64,000 nt of DNA from Massilia endophytica (lineage in GTDB: Bacteria; Pseudomonadota; Gammaproteobacteria; Burkholderiales; Burkholderiaceae_D): positions 3,968,001 to 4,032,000 of the forward strand of contig NZ_CP088952.1 in the NCBI RefSeq assembly GCF_021165955.1, written 5' to 3'. Numbering within the stretch: position 1 is the first letter of the stretch; each line of letters starts with the position of its first letter. The notes below the pieces were generated by a model. The model was given only the letters and a program-made list of their open reading frames with translations, was not told the DNA's origin and did not search any database. Positions 9,046-16,997 of this stretch are shown here, in pieces. The position numbers and the translations under genes were made by a program.

Positions 9046-10125
9046 TTATTCGGCCTGGTCGAAGTCGATGACGACTTTGTCGGTTGCGGGGAAACTCTGG
9101 CAGCTCAGCACGAAGCCGCGGGCGATCTCGTAGTCTTCCAGCGCGTAGTTCACGTCCATGTCCACCTTTCCTTCCAGTACCTTGCAGCGGCAGGTGGAGC
9201 ATACGCCGCCCTTGCAGGAGTAGCGCATGTCCAGGCCCGCGCGCAGGCCTGCGTCGAGGATGGATTCCTTGTCCTTGTCCATGCTGAAGGTGGCGGCGTT
9301 GCCGTCCATGATGACGGTGACTTCGGTCTGCTGCCCAGCGCCCATCTCGGCCTGCGTGCGCGGCTTGTGCTGGTGCTTGGGAATGCTGGCGGCGAACAGT
9401 TCGATCTTGATGTTCGGCTTGGGCATGCCCGCTTCCTGCAGCGCTTCCGACACGCCGTGCATCATGTCTTCCGGGCCGCAGATGAAGGCGGTGTCGTAGT
9501 CTTCGATGCGGATCCAGTGCTGGAGCAGCTGCTTCGTCTTTTCCTTCGTGATGCGGCCGTTGAAGAGTTCAATGTCCTGCTGCTCGCGGCTCATCACGTA
9601 GACGATGTTCAGGCGCTCAAGGTAGCTGTCTTTCAGTTCCATCAGCTCGTTCTTGAAGATCACCGACGAGGAGGCCCGGTTGCCGTAGAACAGAGTGAAG
9701 GTGCTTTGCGGCTCGGTGAGCAAGGTGGTCTTGATGATGGAGAGCACGGGCGTGATGCCGCTGCCCGCCGCAAATGCGAGGTAGTTGCGCTTGTTCTCCG
9801 CCGACAGGGGCACGTTGAAGTGGCCCATGGGCGGCATGACGTCGATGGTCATGCCCGGCTTCAGCGCTTCGTTGGCCCAGGTGGAGAAGGCGCCGCCCGG
9901 GGTGCGCTTGATCGCCACGCGCAGGCTGCTGTCCTGCACCGCGGAGCAGATGGAGTAGGAGCGGCGCACGTCTTCCTCGCCGATCAGCGTGCGCAGGGTG
10001 AGATGCTGGCCCTGCTGGTACTTGAAGCTGTCCTGCAGTTCCGGCGGCACGGCGAAGGTGACGGCGATGCAGTCGCGCGTTTCGTTGTGCACTTTGGCGA
10101 CTGCCAGTGGATAGAATTTGCTCAT
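9046..10125 (-). CDS. paaE: PaaE: phenylacetyl-CoA epoxidase, reductase subunit
   Basis: Electron-transfer subunit of the PaaABCDE monooxygenase, 359 residues. The N-terminal FAD domain has 'RRSYSICSA'. The middle NAD(P)H domain has 'AAGSGITPVLSIIK' and 'CGPEDMM'. The C-terminal plant-type 2Fe-2S ferredoxin domain has 'CKGGVCSTCRCKV' plus a fourth Cys in 'GFVLSCQSFP'. Electrons pass from NADPH via FAD and the cluster to the di-iron centre of PaaA. ATG at 10125 (MSKFYPLAV) is 5 bases past the paaD stop; the longer frame to 10491 is only the antisense-side extension inside paaD. Confidence 0.96.
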   Translation of the reverse strand: MSKFYPLAVAKVHNETRDCIAVTFAVPPELQDSFKYQQGQHLTLRTLIGEEDVRRSYSICSAVQDSSLRVAIKRTPGGAFSTWANEALKPGMTIDVMPPMGHFNVPLSAENKRNYLAFAAGSGITPVLSIIKTTLLTEPQSTFTLFYGNRASSSVIFKNELMELKDSYLERLNIVYVMSREQQDIELFNGRITKEKTKQLLQHWIRIEDYDTAFICGPEDMMHGVSEALQEAGMPKPNIKIELFAASIPKHQHKPRTQAEMGAGQQTEVTVIMDGNAATFSMDKDKESILDAGLRAGLDMRYSCKGGVCSTCRCKVLEGKVDMDVNYALEDYEIARGFVLSCQSFPATDKVVIDFDQAE

Positions 10126-10130
10126 GGTGT

Positions 10131-10664
10131 TCAGTGGCACTTGAAGTAGTCGAACGGCTCGCGGCAGTCCAGGCACTTGTACAGGGCCTTGCAGGGCGTG
10201 GAGCCGAACTGGCTGGTGAGTTCCGTGTGGTGCGATCCGCAATGGGGACAGGCGACGTCCGGCGCTTCCAGCCTGCCGGGGCCGCGCGAAATGCCGCGCA
10301 GGCCGCTGATGTCCACCACCTTCTGCGCGGGCGGGGCGATGCCGTAGCCTTTCAGCCTGGCCTTGCCCGTTTCGCTCATCCAGTCGGTGGTCCACGCTGG
10401 CGAGAGCTGGGTGACGATGCCGATCCTGTGCAGGCCGTGCGCCTTGAGCGCTTCGCCGATGGCATCGGAGATCACCTGCATGGCGGGGCATCCCGAATAG
10501 GTGGGCGTGATGGTGACGGTGCAGCCGCCGTCGCCCACTTTGACATCGCGCACGATGCCGAGATCGACCACCGAGATCACGGGAATCTCGGGATCGGCGA
10601 CGTCCGCCAGCCAGGCCCAGACCTGGTCTGCGCTCACCGCCTCGGCAACGTCAGCGGCGCACAT
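10131..10664 (-). CDS. paaD: PaaD: phenylacetyl-CoA epoxidase assembly subunit
   Basis: 177 residues. The N-terminal half is a DUF59/MIP18-type domain ('DPEIPVISVVDLGIVRDV', 'TPTYSGCPAMQVI'). The C-terminal part holds two CxxC-like pairs ('CPHCGSHHTE' and 'YKCLDCREPF') suited to metal binding. PaaD is needed for an active epoxidase and is thought to help metal or Fe-S insertion rather than catalysis. It begins directly at the paaC stop. Confidence 0.94.
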   Translation of the reverse strand: MCAADVAEAVSADQVWAWLADVADPEIPVISVVDLGIVRDVKVGDGGCTVTITPTYSGCPAMQVISDAIGEALKAHGLHRIGIVTQLSPAWTTDWMSETGKARLKGYGIAPPAQKVVDISGLRGISRGPGRLEAPDVACPHCGSHHTELTSQFGSTPCKALYKCLDCREPFDYFKCH

Positions 10665-11417
10665 TTACCACTCCGCTCCAGGATAGGCGCGCTGCAGGAA
10701 CTGCATCTCGGCCAGCAGGTAGCCCAGGTGCTCGGTGTGGCGGCCTTGCTTGCCGCCCTTCTGCATCCATGCATCGGCCGGCGGCATGGCGAGCGTGGCT
10801 TCGCCGAAGATGTCCGATACGTGGTCGAGCCATTGCTGGCGCAGCATCGCCGCATCCTGCGCGATGCCGGCGGCAACCATGGCCTGGTCGGTGTCGTCGT
10901 AGTTGAAGACTTCGCCCGTGTACATCCACAGTTCATCGGCCGCCGTTTGCGTGTAGCGGTGGCTCGTTTCAGTGCCGTCGCCCAGGCGCACGATCAGGTC
11001 CCCGCTGCGGCGCAGGTGGTAGGTGACTTCCTTCAGCGACTTCTCGGCGATTTCCGCTATGCGGGTATCGGACGACTTGGTCAGCGCGCCGATCAGGAAG
11101 TAGTGCCAGGTATCGAAGAAGAACTGGCGCATCAGCGTGTGCGCGTAGTTCCCGTTCGGCTGCTCCACCAGCAGCACATTGCGGAAGTCGTGCGCGTCGC
11201 GCAGATAGGCCAGGCGGTCCTCGTCGCGGCCCTGCCCTTCCAGCTCGCCCGCGTAGCCGAGCCACATGCGGGCCTGGCCGAGCAGGTCGAGGGCGACGTT
11301 GGTGAGCGCCATGTCTTCTTCCAGCGCCGGACCCTTGCCGCACAGCTCGGACAGCCGCTGGCTCAGCACCAGCGCGTTGTCGCCCAGGCGCAGCAGGTAG
11401 TTGACTTTGTGATCCAT
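10665..11417 (-). CDS. paaC: PaaC: phenylacetyl-CoA epoxidase, structural subunit
   Basis: 250 residues, ferritin-like helical fold without a full di-iron site. Signature stretches are 'YLLRLGDNALVLSQRLSELC', 'DLLGQARMWLGYA' and 'HLGYLLAEMQFLQRAYPGAEW' (C-terminus). In the family PaaA and PaaC form a heterodimer, PaaC providing the structural scaffold for substrate binding. 8 bases separate it from paaB. Confidence 0.95.
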   Translation of the reverse strand: MDHKVNYLLRLGDNALVLSQRLSELCGKGPALEEDMALTNVALDLLGQARMWLGYAGELEGQGRDEDRLAYLRDAHDFRNVLLVEQPNGNYAHTLMRQFFFDTWHYFLIGALTKSSDTRIAEIAEKSLKEVTYHLRRSGDLIVRLGDGTETSHRYTQTAADELWMYTGEVFNYDDTDQAMVAAGIAQDAAMLRQQWLDHVSDIFGEATLAMPPADAWMQKGGKQGRHTEHLGYLLAEMQFLQRAYPGAEW

Positions 11418-11425
11418 GCGCAGCC

Positions 11426-11710
11426 TCAGAGATTCTTCACTTCTTCCGGCATCGGGAAGAAGGTGGGATGGCGGTACACCTTGCTGTTGGACGGCTCGAA
11501 CAGCGCGCCCTTGTCGGCCGGACTGCTGGCCACGATGTCGGCGGCGCGCACCACCCAGATGCTCACGCCTTCATTGCGGCGCGTGTAGACGTCGCGCGCG
11601 TTGTTGATCGCCATTTCCGCGTCCGGCGCGTGCAGGCTGCCCACGTGCTTGTGCGCCAGGCCGTGCTGGCTGCGGATGAATACTTCCCACAGGGGCCATT
11701 CTTTGCTCAT
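11426..11710 (-). CDS. paaB: PaaB: phenylacetyl-CoA epoxidase, small bridging subunit
   Basis: 94 residues. It is recognised by the start 'EWPLWEVFIRSQHGLAHKHVGSLHA' region (residues 3-28) and 'ARDVYTRRNEGVSIWVV', which are nearly invariant in PaaB. PaaB bridges PaaAC dimers in the complex. It is 10 bases downstream of the paaA stop. The length matches the family (about 95). Confidence 0.95.
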   Translation of the reverse strand: MSKEWPLWEVFIRSQHGLAHKHVGSLHAPDAEMAINNARDVYTRRNEGVSIWVVRAADIVASSPADKGALFEPSNSKVYRHPTFFPMPEEVKNL

Positions 11711-11720
11711 GCTGTCTCCT

Positions 11721-12710
11721 TCAGGCCGCGGCCTTCTTTGCTTGTTGTTTGTCCGCGTGGGCGACGAGCGCCTCGCGGAACCACGCGCCTTCTTCCCAGG
11801 CGGTGACGCGCGTGCGCAGGCGCTCGCGGTTGCAGGGGCCGTTGCCCTTCAATACGTTGTGGAATTCGGACCAGTCGATTTCGCCGAAGTCGTAGCTGCC
11901 GCGCTCCTCGTTCCATTTCAGGTCCGGGTCGGGAATGGTCAGGCCCAGGAACTCGGCCTGGGGCACGGTCTGGTCCACCATGCGCTGGCGCAGTTCGTCG
12001 TTCGAGAACAGCTTGATGCGCCATTTGCTGGACTGGGCGCTGTTCACTGAGTCGGCGTCGGAAGGACCGAACATCATGAGCGATGGCCACCACCAGCGGT
12101 TCAGCGCATCCTGCGCCATGGCCTTCTGTTCGGGCGTGCCGCGCGCGAGGGCCATCATGATGTCGTAGCCCTGGCGCGCGTGGAAGGATTCTTCCTTGCA
12201 CACGCGGATCATGGCGCGCGAATACGGGCCGTAGGAGCAGCGGCAGAGGGGAATCTGGTTGATGATGGCCGAGCCGTCCACCAGCCAGCCGATGGCGCCC
12301 ATGTCGGCCCAGCTCAGGGTGGGGTAGTTGAAGATGCTCGAATACTTTGCCTTGCCCGAGTGGAGGGCAGCCAGCAGCTCGTCGCGCGATACGCCGAGGG
12401 TTTCGGCTGCGCTGTAGAGGTAGAGGCCATGGCCCGCCTCGTCCTGGATCTTGGCCAGCAGGATCGATTTGCGTTTCAAGGTCGGGGCGCGGGTCACCCA
12501 GTTACCTTCCGGCAACTGACCGACGATTTCCGAGTGGGCGTGCTGTGAGATCTGGCGGATGAGGGTCTTGCGGTAGGCCTCGGGCATCCAGTCCTTGGCC
12601 TCGATCTTGATGCCGGCGTCGATGCGCTCCTGGAAGGCGCGCTCCTCCTCGCTCATGTCATCCAGCGTCCGGACGTTTTTCAGCCCGGTTTCCACCATTT
12701 GTGCATACAT
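11721..12710 (-). CDS. paaA: PaaA: phenylacetyl-CoA epoxidase, catalytic di-iron subunit
   Basis: Catalytic oxygenase subunit, 329 residues. The ferritin-like fold carries di-iron ligands in 'KIQDEAGHGLYLYSAAETLG' (ExxH) and 'CKEESFHARQGYDIM' (ExxH). It epoxidises the ring of phenylacetyl-CoA with O2 and electrons from PaaE. It is first in the operon. GGAGG lies 6 bases before the ATG. A good promoter with a dyad over its -10 lies immediately upstream (12738-12766), giving a predicted leader of only about 20 bases. Confidence 0.97.
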   Translation of the reverse strand: MYAQMVETGLKNVRTLDDMSEEERAFQERIDAGIKIEAKDWMPEAYRKTLIRQISQHAHSEIVGQLPEGNWVTRAPTLKRKSILLAKIQDEAGHGLYLYSAAETLGVSRDELLAALHSGKAKYSSIFNYPTLSWADMGAIGWLVDGSAIINQIPLCRCSYGPYSRAMIRVCKEESFHARQGYDIMMALARGTPEQKAMAQDALNRWWWPSLMMFGPSDADSVNSAQSSKWRIKLFSNDELRQRMVDQTVPQAEFLGLTIPDPDLKWNEERGSYDFGEIDWSEFHNVLKGNGPCNRERLRTRVTAWEEGAWFREALVAHADKQQAKKAAA

Positions 12711-12726
12711 GGCTTGCCTCCAATTC

Positions 12727-12750
12727 TGTATCAGTCCATCATACGATACA
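12727..12750. promoter_or_regulatory. Dyad TGTATC-N12-GATACA over the paaA -10 box, candidate PaaX operator
   Basis: TGTATC at 12727-12732 is matched by GATACA at 12745-12750. The dyad is centred on the predicted paaA -10 box (12738-12743), a position where a bound repressor would block the promoter. PaaX repressors release on phenylacetyl-CoA. The motif differs from the E. coli PaaX site as I remember it, so the assignment to PaaX is inferred from location. Confidence 0.4.
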
Positions 12751-12766
12751 AATTCCGCTTTGACTA
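12738..12766 (-). promoter_or_regulatory. Predicted sigma70 promoter of paaABCDE
   Basis: On the minus strand TAGTCA (12766-12761) is followed after exactly 17 bases by TATGAT (12743-12738). The predicted start is near 12731, leaving a leader of about 20 bases before the paaA ATG. The -35 overlaps that of the divergent paaX promoter. Confidence 0.5.
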
Positions 12767-12788
12767 CGGGATTTTTGTGTCATATAAA
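12760..12788 (+). promoter_or_regulatory. Predicted sigma70 promoter of paaX
   Basis: TTGACT (12760-12765), 17-base spacer, TATAAA (12783-12788): close to consensus in a GC-rich genome. The predicted start is around 12795, about 35 bases before the paaX ATG. Its -35 occupies the same bases as the -35 of the divergent paaA promoter. Confidence 0.6.
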
Positions 12789-12829
12789 AATTCCGTATCC
12801 CTTCGCAGCCGCTGGTTAGAATAGTGTCT

Positions 12830-13756
12830 ATGCAGAAAATCACTTCCGTTGACGGCTGGATCGCCCAGTCCCTGGCCAGCGAGCCGCCGCGCGCCAAGTC
12901 CCTGGTCATGACCGTGTTCGGGGATGCCATTGCCCCGCACGGCGGGGAGGCCTGGCTGGGCAGCCTGATCGAGCTGCTGGAGCCCTTCGGTGTGAACGAC
13001 AGGCTGCTGCGTACTTCCGTGTTCCGCCTGGCCCAGGAAGGCTGGCTCGGCTCCCAGCGCGACGGACGCCGCAGCGCGTATGCCATCACGCCCGAGGCCA
13101 TGCGCCGCTTCACGCGGGCGTTCCGGCGCGTCTACGCGCCCCTGCAGCTGCATTGGGACGGCAGCTGGACCCTGGTGCTGGGCGCAGGCAGCATCACCGC
13201 CCCCGAACGCACCGCGCTGCGCAAGGAGCTGCTGTGGGAGGGCTACAGCATGATCGCGCCGGGCATTGCCGCGCATCCCGCAGGCGATGCCGAGGCGCTG
13301 GACGAGCTGCTGGGCCGCACCGGTATGCGGAACAAGGTTTACGTGGCGCTGGCGGCCCAGCTGCCGGGTGTGCAGGGCAAGCCGCTGGCGGACCTGATCG
13401 CGGAGGGCTGGGACCTGTCCGAGGTGGTGGCGGGGTATGAGCGCTTCGTGGCGCACTTCTCGCCGTTGCGTGCCTTGCTGAGGGAACAGCCCGCCCTGAC
13501 GCCGCAGCAGGCCTTCATGCTGCGTACCCTGCTCATCCACGCCTACCGCCGCGTGCAGCTGCACGACCCGCAGTTGCCTATCGAGCTCCTGCCCGATCCC
13601 TGGCCCGGTACGGCCGCCTACGAATTGGCGCGCGAGCTCTACCAGCTGAGCTACGAAGCCTCCGGCCGCCATGTCCTCGCCGCCCTTCAGCGCGAGGCGC
13701 CGGAAACCCAGCCGGTGCAGCCAGCCTTCCTAGAACGCTTCGGAGGACTGCGCTAG
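12830..13756 (+). CDS. paaX: PaaX: phenylacetic acid degradation operon repressor
   Basis: 308-residue GntR-like regulator. The N-terminal winged helix shows 'SLVMTVFGDAIAPHGGEAWLG' and 'RLLRTSVFRLAQEGWL' (residues about 20-70), the PaaX hallmark. The middle and C-terminal domains bind the effector phenylacetyl-CoA in family members. It diverges from paaA across 119 bases that hold both promoters. The start is uncertain: ATG 12830 is used here, with an in-frame GTG six bases earlier (12824) equally possible. No strong ribosome binding site precedes either. It probably represses paaABCDE and the genes behind it. Confidence 0.93.
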   Translation: MQKITSVDGWIAQSLASEPPRAKSLVMTVFGDAIAPHGGEAWLGSLIELLEPFGVNDRLLRTSVFRLAQEGWLGSQRDGRRSAYAITPEAMRRFTRAFRRVYAPLQLHWDGSWTLVLGAGSITAPERTALRKELLWEGYSMIAPGIAAHPAGDAEALDELLGRTGMRNKVYVALAAQLPGVQGKPLADLIAEGWDLSEVVAGYERFVAHFSPLRALLREQPALTPQQAFMLRTLLIHAYRRVQLHDPQLPIELLPDPWPGTAAYELARELYQLSYEASGRHVLAALQREAPETQPVQPAFLERFGGLR

Positions 13757-13831
13757 ATTCCTGTTGGTATCGTGCGCCGCGGGCCCAGCGTATGGATAAG
13801 CTAACGGGACATTTCCTTCCCGGGGGCCACC

Positions 13832-14620
13832 ATGACCGTTCGTTCCCTGACTTGCATTCTCTTCGCCTGCCTGCTGCTCTCAAGCTATTCCGCCAGAGCC
13901 GAATGGACAGCCACGGCGCAAATCACCAATCTGAGCCTGACCGTCCAGGATCTTACGCCAGGCGATGGCCAAACTGCAGAGCTGTATTATGGCAACGCCC
14001 ATAGCTACCGCGCTGGCTGGCTAGACATCAACGGCACCTCGTATTCGGAATTTCAACACAGCGATCAGCTCCCGGTTCCGCCCGATATGGGCCTGTACTA
14101 CGCTTCGCATGGGGCCAGTATTGAGCTGGAAATCCTGCCTGGCATGTTCAGTTCGCGCAGCGAAAGCACGGGAACGTCCGCCACCATGAACACCGACGTG
14201 GAGAGATCATATATCGCTTTAACGAGCTCCCTGGGCCTTGGGCTTGCACCTCACTCCGCGTTGCGCATGAGCGTTCAGTTCTCAGGGGCCTTGCAGCGTG
14301 TGGGCCACGAAGCCGACCCGTTCCAGGCCCACAGTTTTGGCCAGATCTACGCATTAACGCCTACTGGCCCAATCGGCTGGGATCAAGGCGTTCTGATGGC
14401 CCATGGAGATGACGCGGACATGTCTTTGGATCGCGAGCTGTCATTCGTCGTCCGCAATGACAGCGACGCCGTGTCGTATTTTTCCGTCTATGTGGAACAG
14501 TACACCGCCGTTACCATGACGGCTCCAGTGCCGGAACCCGCCACTTATGCCATGCTGCTGGCAGGGCTGGTCCTGCTGTCGCCACACCTGCGCCGCCGCA
14601 TGGCGCGGCTCCGCGGCTAG
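13832..14620 (+). CDS. PEP-CTERM sorting-signal exported protein
   Basis: 262 residues. An N-terminal signal peptide (about 1-23, ending 'SYSARA') precedes a Ser/Thr/Gly-rich beta domain of unknown function. The last ~30 residues are a textbook PEP-CTERM tag: 'VPEPATYAMLLAGLVLLSP', then 'RRRMARLRG'. Such proteins are processed by exosortase and are often linked to extracellular matrix in Oxalobacteraceae. No exosortase or polysaccharide genes are nearby. The gene converges on a TRAP substrate-binding gene, the two stop codons overlapping within a CTAG (14617-14620). The function of the main domain is not recognised. Confidence 0.88.
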   Translation: MTVRSLTCILFACLLLSSYSARAEWTATAQITNLSLTVQDLTPGDGQTAELYYGNAHSYRAGWLDINGTSYSEFQHSDQLPVPPDMGLYYASHGASIELEILPGMFSSRSESTGTSATMNTDVERSYIALTSSLGLGLAPHSALRMSVQFSGALQRVGHEADPFQAHSFGQIYALTPTGPIGWDQGVLMAHGDDADMSLDRELSFVVRNDSDAVSYFSVYVEQYTAVTMTAPVPEPATYAMLLAGLVLLSPHLRRRMARLRG

Positions 14621-15702
14621 CGGCGGGTAGCGCTGATAAGGTAGTTCTGCATCGTCGCTTCGGCCACCGAGGCCCATTGGTTCTGGGCCTGGCGGAACTT
14701 CTTCCACGGTTCGTAGATCGTCTTGAACCTGGCGTTCTTCGCCGCCTCCTCTTCCATCACGGCTGCCGAATGCTTGTAGGCGGCGTCCATGATGTCTTTC
14801 GAGAAGTTGTGCAGCTTGGCGCCGTTCTTCAGCAGGCGCGCCAGGGCCGCCGGGTTCTTGGCGTCGTAGTCGGCCTGCATGATGACGTGGCACTCGTAGC
14901 TCGCCGCTTCCAGCGCTGCCTGGTATTCCTTCGGCAGCTTCTCCCATTCCTTGATGTTGATGTAGAAGGAGAGCTGCGGACCTGCTTCCCACCAGCCGGG
15001 CGAGTAGTAGTGCGGCGCCACGCGCGCAAGGCCCAGCTTCTCGTCGTCGTAGGGACCGACCCATTCCGCCGCGTCGATGGTGCCCTTCTCCAGCGCCGCG
15101 TACACGTCGCCCGCGGGAATCTGCTGCGGCACCACGCCCATGCGCTCCATCACGCGTCCCGCGAAACCGGCCACGCGCATCTTCAGGCCCTGCATGTCCT
15201 TCACGCTGCGGATCTCCTTGCGGAACCAGCCGCCCATCTGGGTGCCGGTGTTCCCGCCCAGGAGGTTGATGATGCCGTAGCCCTTGTAGAAATCGCGCAG
15301 GAGCTCGCGGCCGCCGCCCTGGTCCATCCACGCCGTCTGCTGGCGCGAGGTGAGGCCGAAGGGCACGGCGCAGTCGAAGGCGAACGTCGGGTCCTTGCCG
15401 AAGTAGTAGTAAGCCGGGGTGTGGCCGATTTCCACCGTGCCCGCCTGCACCGCGTCCATCACCTGCAGGCCGGGCACGATTTCGCCCGCCGCGAACTGGC
15501 GGATATTGAACTTGCCGCCGGTGAGCTGGGACACGCGTTTTACGAACTGGTCGGCCGAGCCGAAGATGGTGTCGAGCGTCTTCGGGAAGCTGGAGGCAAG
15601 GCGCCAGTTGACCGCTGGCTGGGCCTGCGCCAGGGCCGGCGCGGCCAGGGTGGCCGCGCCTGCACCGGCGGCGGTTTTCTTCAGGAAGGAACGGCGTTGC
15701 AT
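14617..15702 (-). CDS. TRAP transporter substrate-binding protein (DctP/TakP-like), copy 1
   Basis: 361 residues with a twin-arginine-like leader (MQRRSFLKKTAAGAGAATLA, cleavage after 'ALAQA'). The family signatures 'AAGEIVPGLQVMDAVQAGTV', 'MRVAGFAGRVMERMGVVPQQ' (Arg binding the carboxylate), 'GTIDAAEWVGPYDD' and 'YYSPGWWE' resemble the TakP group that binds 2-oxo acids or similar carboxylates. It would sit in the periplasm and need DctQ/DctM membrane partners, which are absent here. It is very similar throughout to the protein at 22100-23194 (most residues identical by eye), so the two are paralogues from a duplication. Confidence 0.92.
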   Translation of the reverse strand: MQRRSFLKKTAAGAGAATLAAPALAQAQPAVNWRLASSFPKTLDTIFGSADQFVKRVSQLTGGKFNIRQFAAGEIVPGLQVMDAVQAGTVEIGHTPAYYYFGKDPTFAFDCAVPFGLTSRQQTAWMDQGGGRELLRDFYKGYGIINLLGGNTGTQMGGWFRKEIRSVKDMQGLKMRVAGFAGRVMERMGVVPQQIPAGDVYAALEKGTIDAAEWVGPYDDEKLGLARVAPHYYSPGWWEAGPQLSFYINIKEWEKLPKEYQAALEAASYECHVIMQADYDAKNPAALARLLKNGAKLHNFSKDIMDAAYKHSAAVMEEEAAKNARFKTIYEPWKKFRQAQNQWASVAEATMQNYLISATRR

Positions 15703-15866
15703 GGACGATCTCCTCTTGGGCTGTTATCGGGACATTGTACTTCGCCATGGAAAGCTTGCATGATCGGCCACAGTGTTTGGCGCCATTTGCTATGCGTGGC
15801 TGGTGCAAAACCGCTATCATGTCGCCTCCGCGCTACGGCGCACCCGATTAATTCACAGGACACACA

Positions 15867-16994
15867 ATGTCTATCAAAATCAGCAGCCAGTTCGACGCTG
15901 GCGCCATCGATGTGGTCAGCATTACCAGTGCGGGCGACATCGATCTCAATATCCGCAAGGACAGCGCGGCCGACATCATCCAGTGGTTCTACTTCCGCGT
16001 GCAGGGCGCCGGCGCCACGCCGCTGACGATGCGCTTCCTGAATGCCTCCAAGGCCGCCTATCCGGACGGCTGGAAGGACTACCAGGCCGTGGCCAGCTAC
16101 GACCGCGACACCTGGTTCCGTGTGCCCACCAGCTACGACGGCGAAGTGATGACCATCGAGCACACGCCGGAATACGACAGCGTGTACTACGCCTATTTCG
16201 AGCCGTATTCGTGGGAACGCCACCTGTCCCTGCTGGACAGCGCCCAGCTCTCGCCCCTGACGCAGATCGTGGACCTGGGCACGACCCTGGACGGCCACGA
16301 CCTGAACATGCTGATCGTGGGCGATCCCGATGCGAAGAAGAAGGTATGGGTCATCGCGCGCCAGCATCCTGGCGAAACGATGGCCGAGTGGTTCGTGGAG
16401 GGCATGCTGGAAGCGCTGCTCGACCCGGCCGATCCTTTCGCGAGCCAGTGCCTGAAGGAGGCCGTGTTCTACGTGGTGCCGAACATGAATCCGGACGGTT
16501 CTGTGCGCGGCAACCTGCGCACCAACGCCGCGGGCGCGAACCTGAACCGCGAGTGGAATACGCCGAGCATGGAGCGCAGCCCCGAGGTCTTCCTGGTCAA
16601 GGAAAAGATGAAGGAAACCGGCTGCGACATGTTCCTGGACATCCACGGCGACGAAGGCCTGCCTTACGTCTTCATCGCAGGCAGCGACTCGCTGGAGAAC
16701 TTCACGAAGGAGCAGAAGGCCGAGCAGGACCGCTTCATCGAGGACTTCAAGATCGCCAGCCCGGACTTCCAGAGCGAGTTCGGTTATCCGGACGCCCCTT
16801 TCACACCGGAAGTGCTCACCATGGGTTCGCCCCATATCACCTACCTCTTCGGCTGCCTGTCGCTGACCTTGGAAATGCCGTTCAAGGACAACGCGAACGA
16901 TCCGGACGACGTCAACGGCTGGAACGGCGCGCGCTCCATGAAGCTGGGCGCCGCCATCCTGCAGCCCGTGCTGCAGGCCCTGCGCCGCGGCTAA
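15867..16994 (+). CDS. M14-family zinc carboxypeptidase, cytosolic (CCP-like)
   Basis: 375 residues, no signal peptide. An N-terminal beta domain (about 1-120) typical of the cytosolic carboxypeptidase subgroup precedes the catalytic domain. The latter has the zinc ligands His and Glu in 'RQHPGETMAEW', 'NMNPDGSVRGNLRTNAAGAN', the substrate Arg in 'LNREW', the third zinc ligand in 'LDIHGDE' and the catalytic Glu in 'LTLEMPF'. Eukaryotic relatives trim glutamate tails. The bacterial substrate is unknown. It converges on the XRE regulator gene with a 3-base gap. Confidence 0.9.
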   Translation: MSIKISSQFDAGAIDVVSITSAGDIDLNIRKDSAADIIQWFYFRVQGAGATPLTMRFLNASKAAYPDGWKDYQAVASYDRDTWFRVPTSYDGEVMTIEHTPEYDSVYYAYFEPYSWERHLSLLDSAQLSPLTQIVDLGTTLDGHDLNMLIVGDPDAKKKVWVIARQHPGETMAEWFVEGMLEALLDPADPFASQCLKEAVFYVVPNMNPDGSVRGNLRTNAAGANLNREWNTPSMERSPEVFLVKEKMKETGCDMFLDIHGDEGLPYVFIAGSDSLENFTKEQKAEQDRFIEDFKIASPDFQSEFGYPDAPFTPEVLTMGSPHITYLFGCLSLTLEMPFKDNANDPDDVNGWNGARSMKLGAAILQPVLQALRRG

Positions 16995-16997
16995 GCG

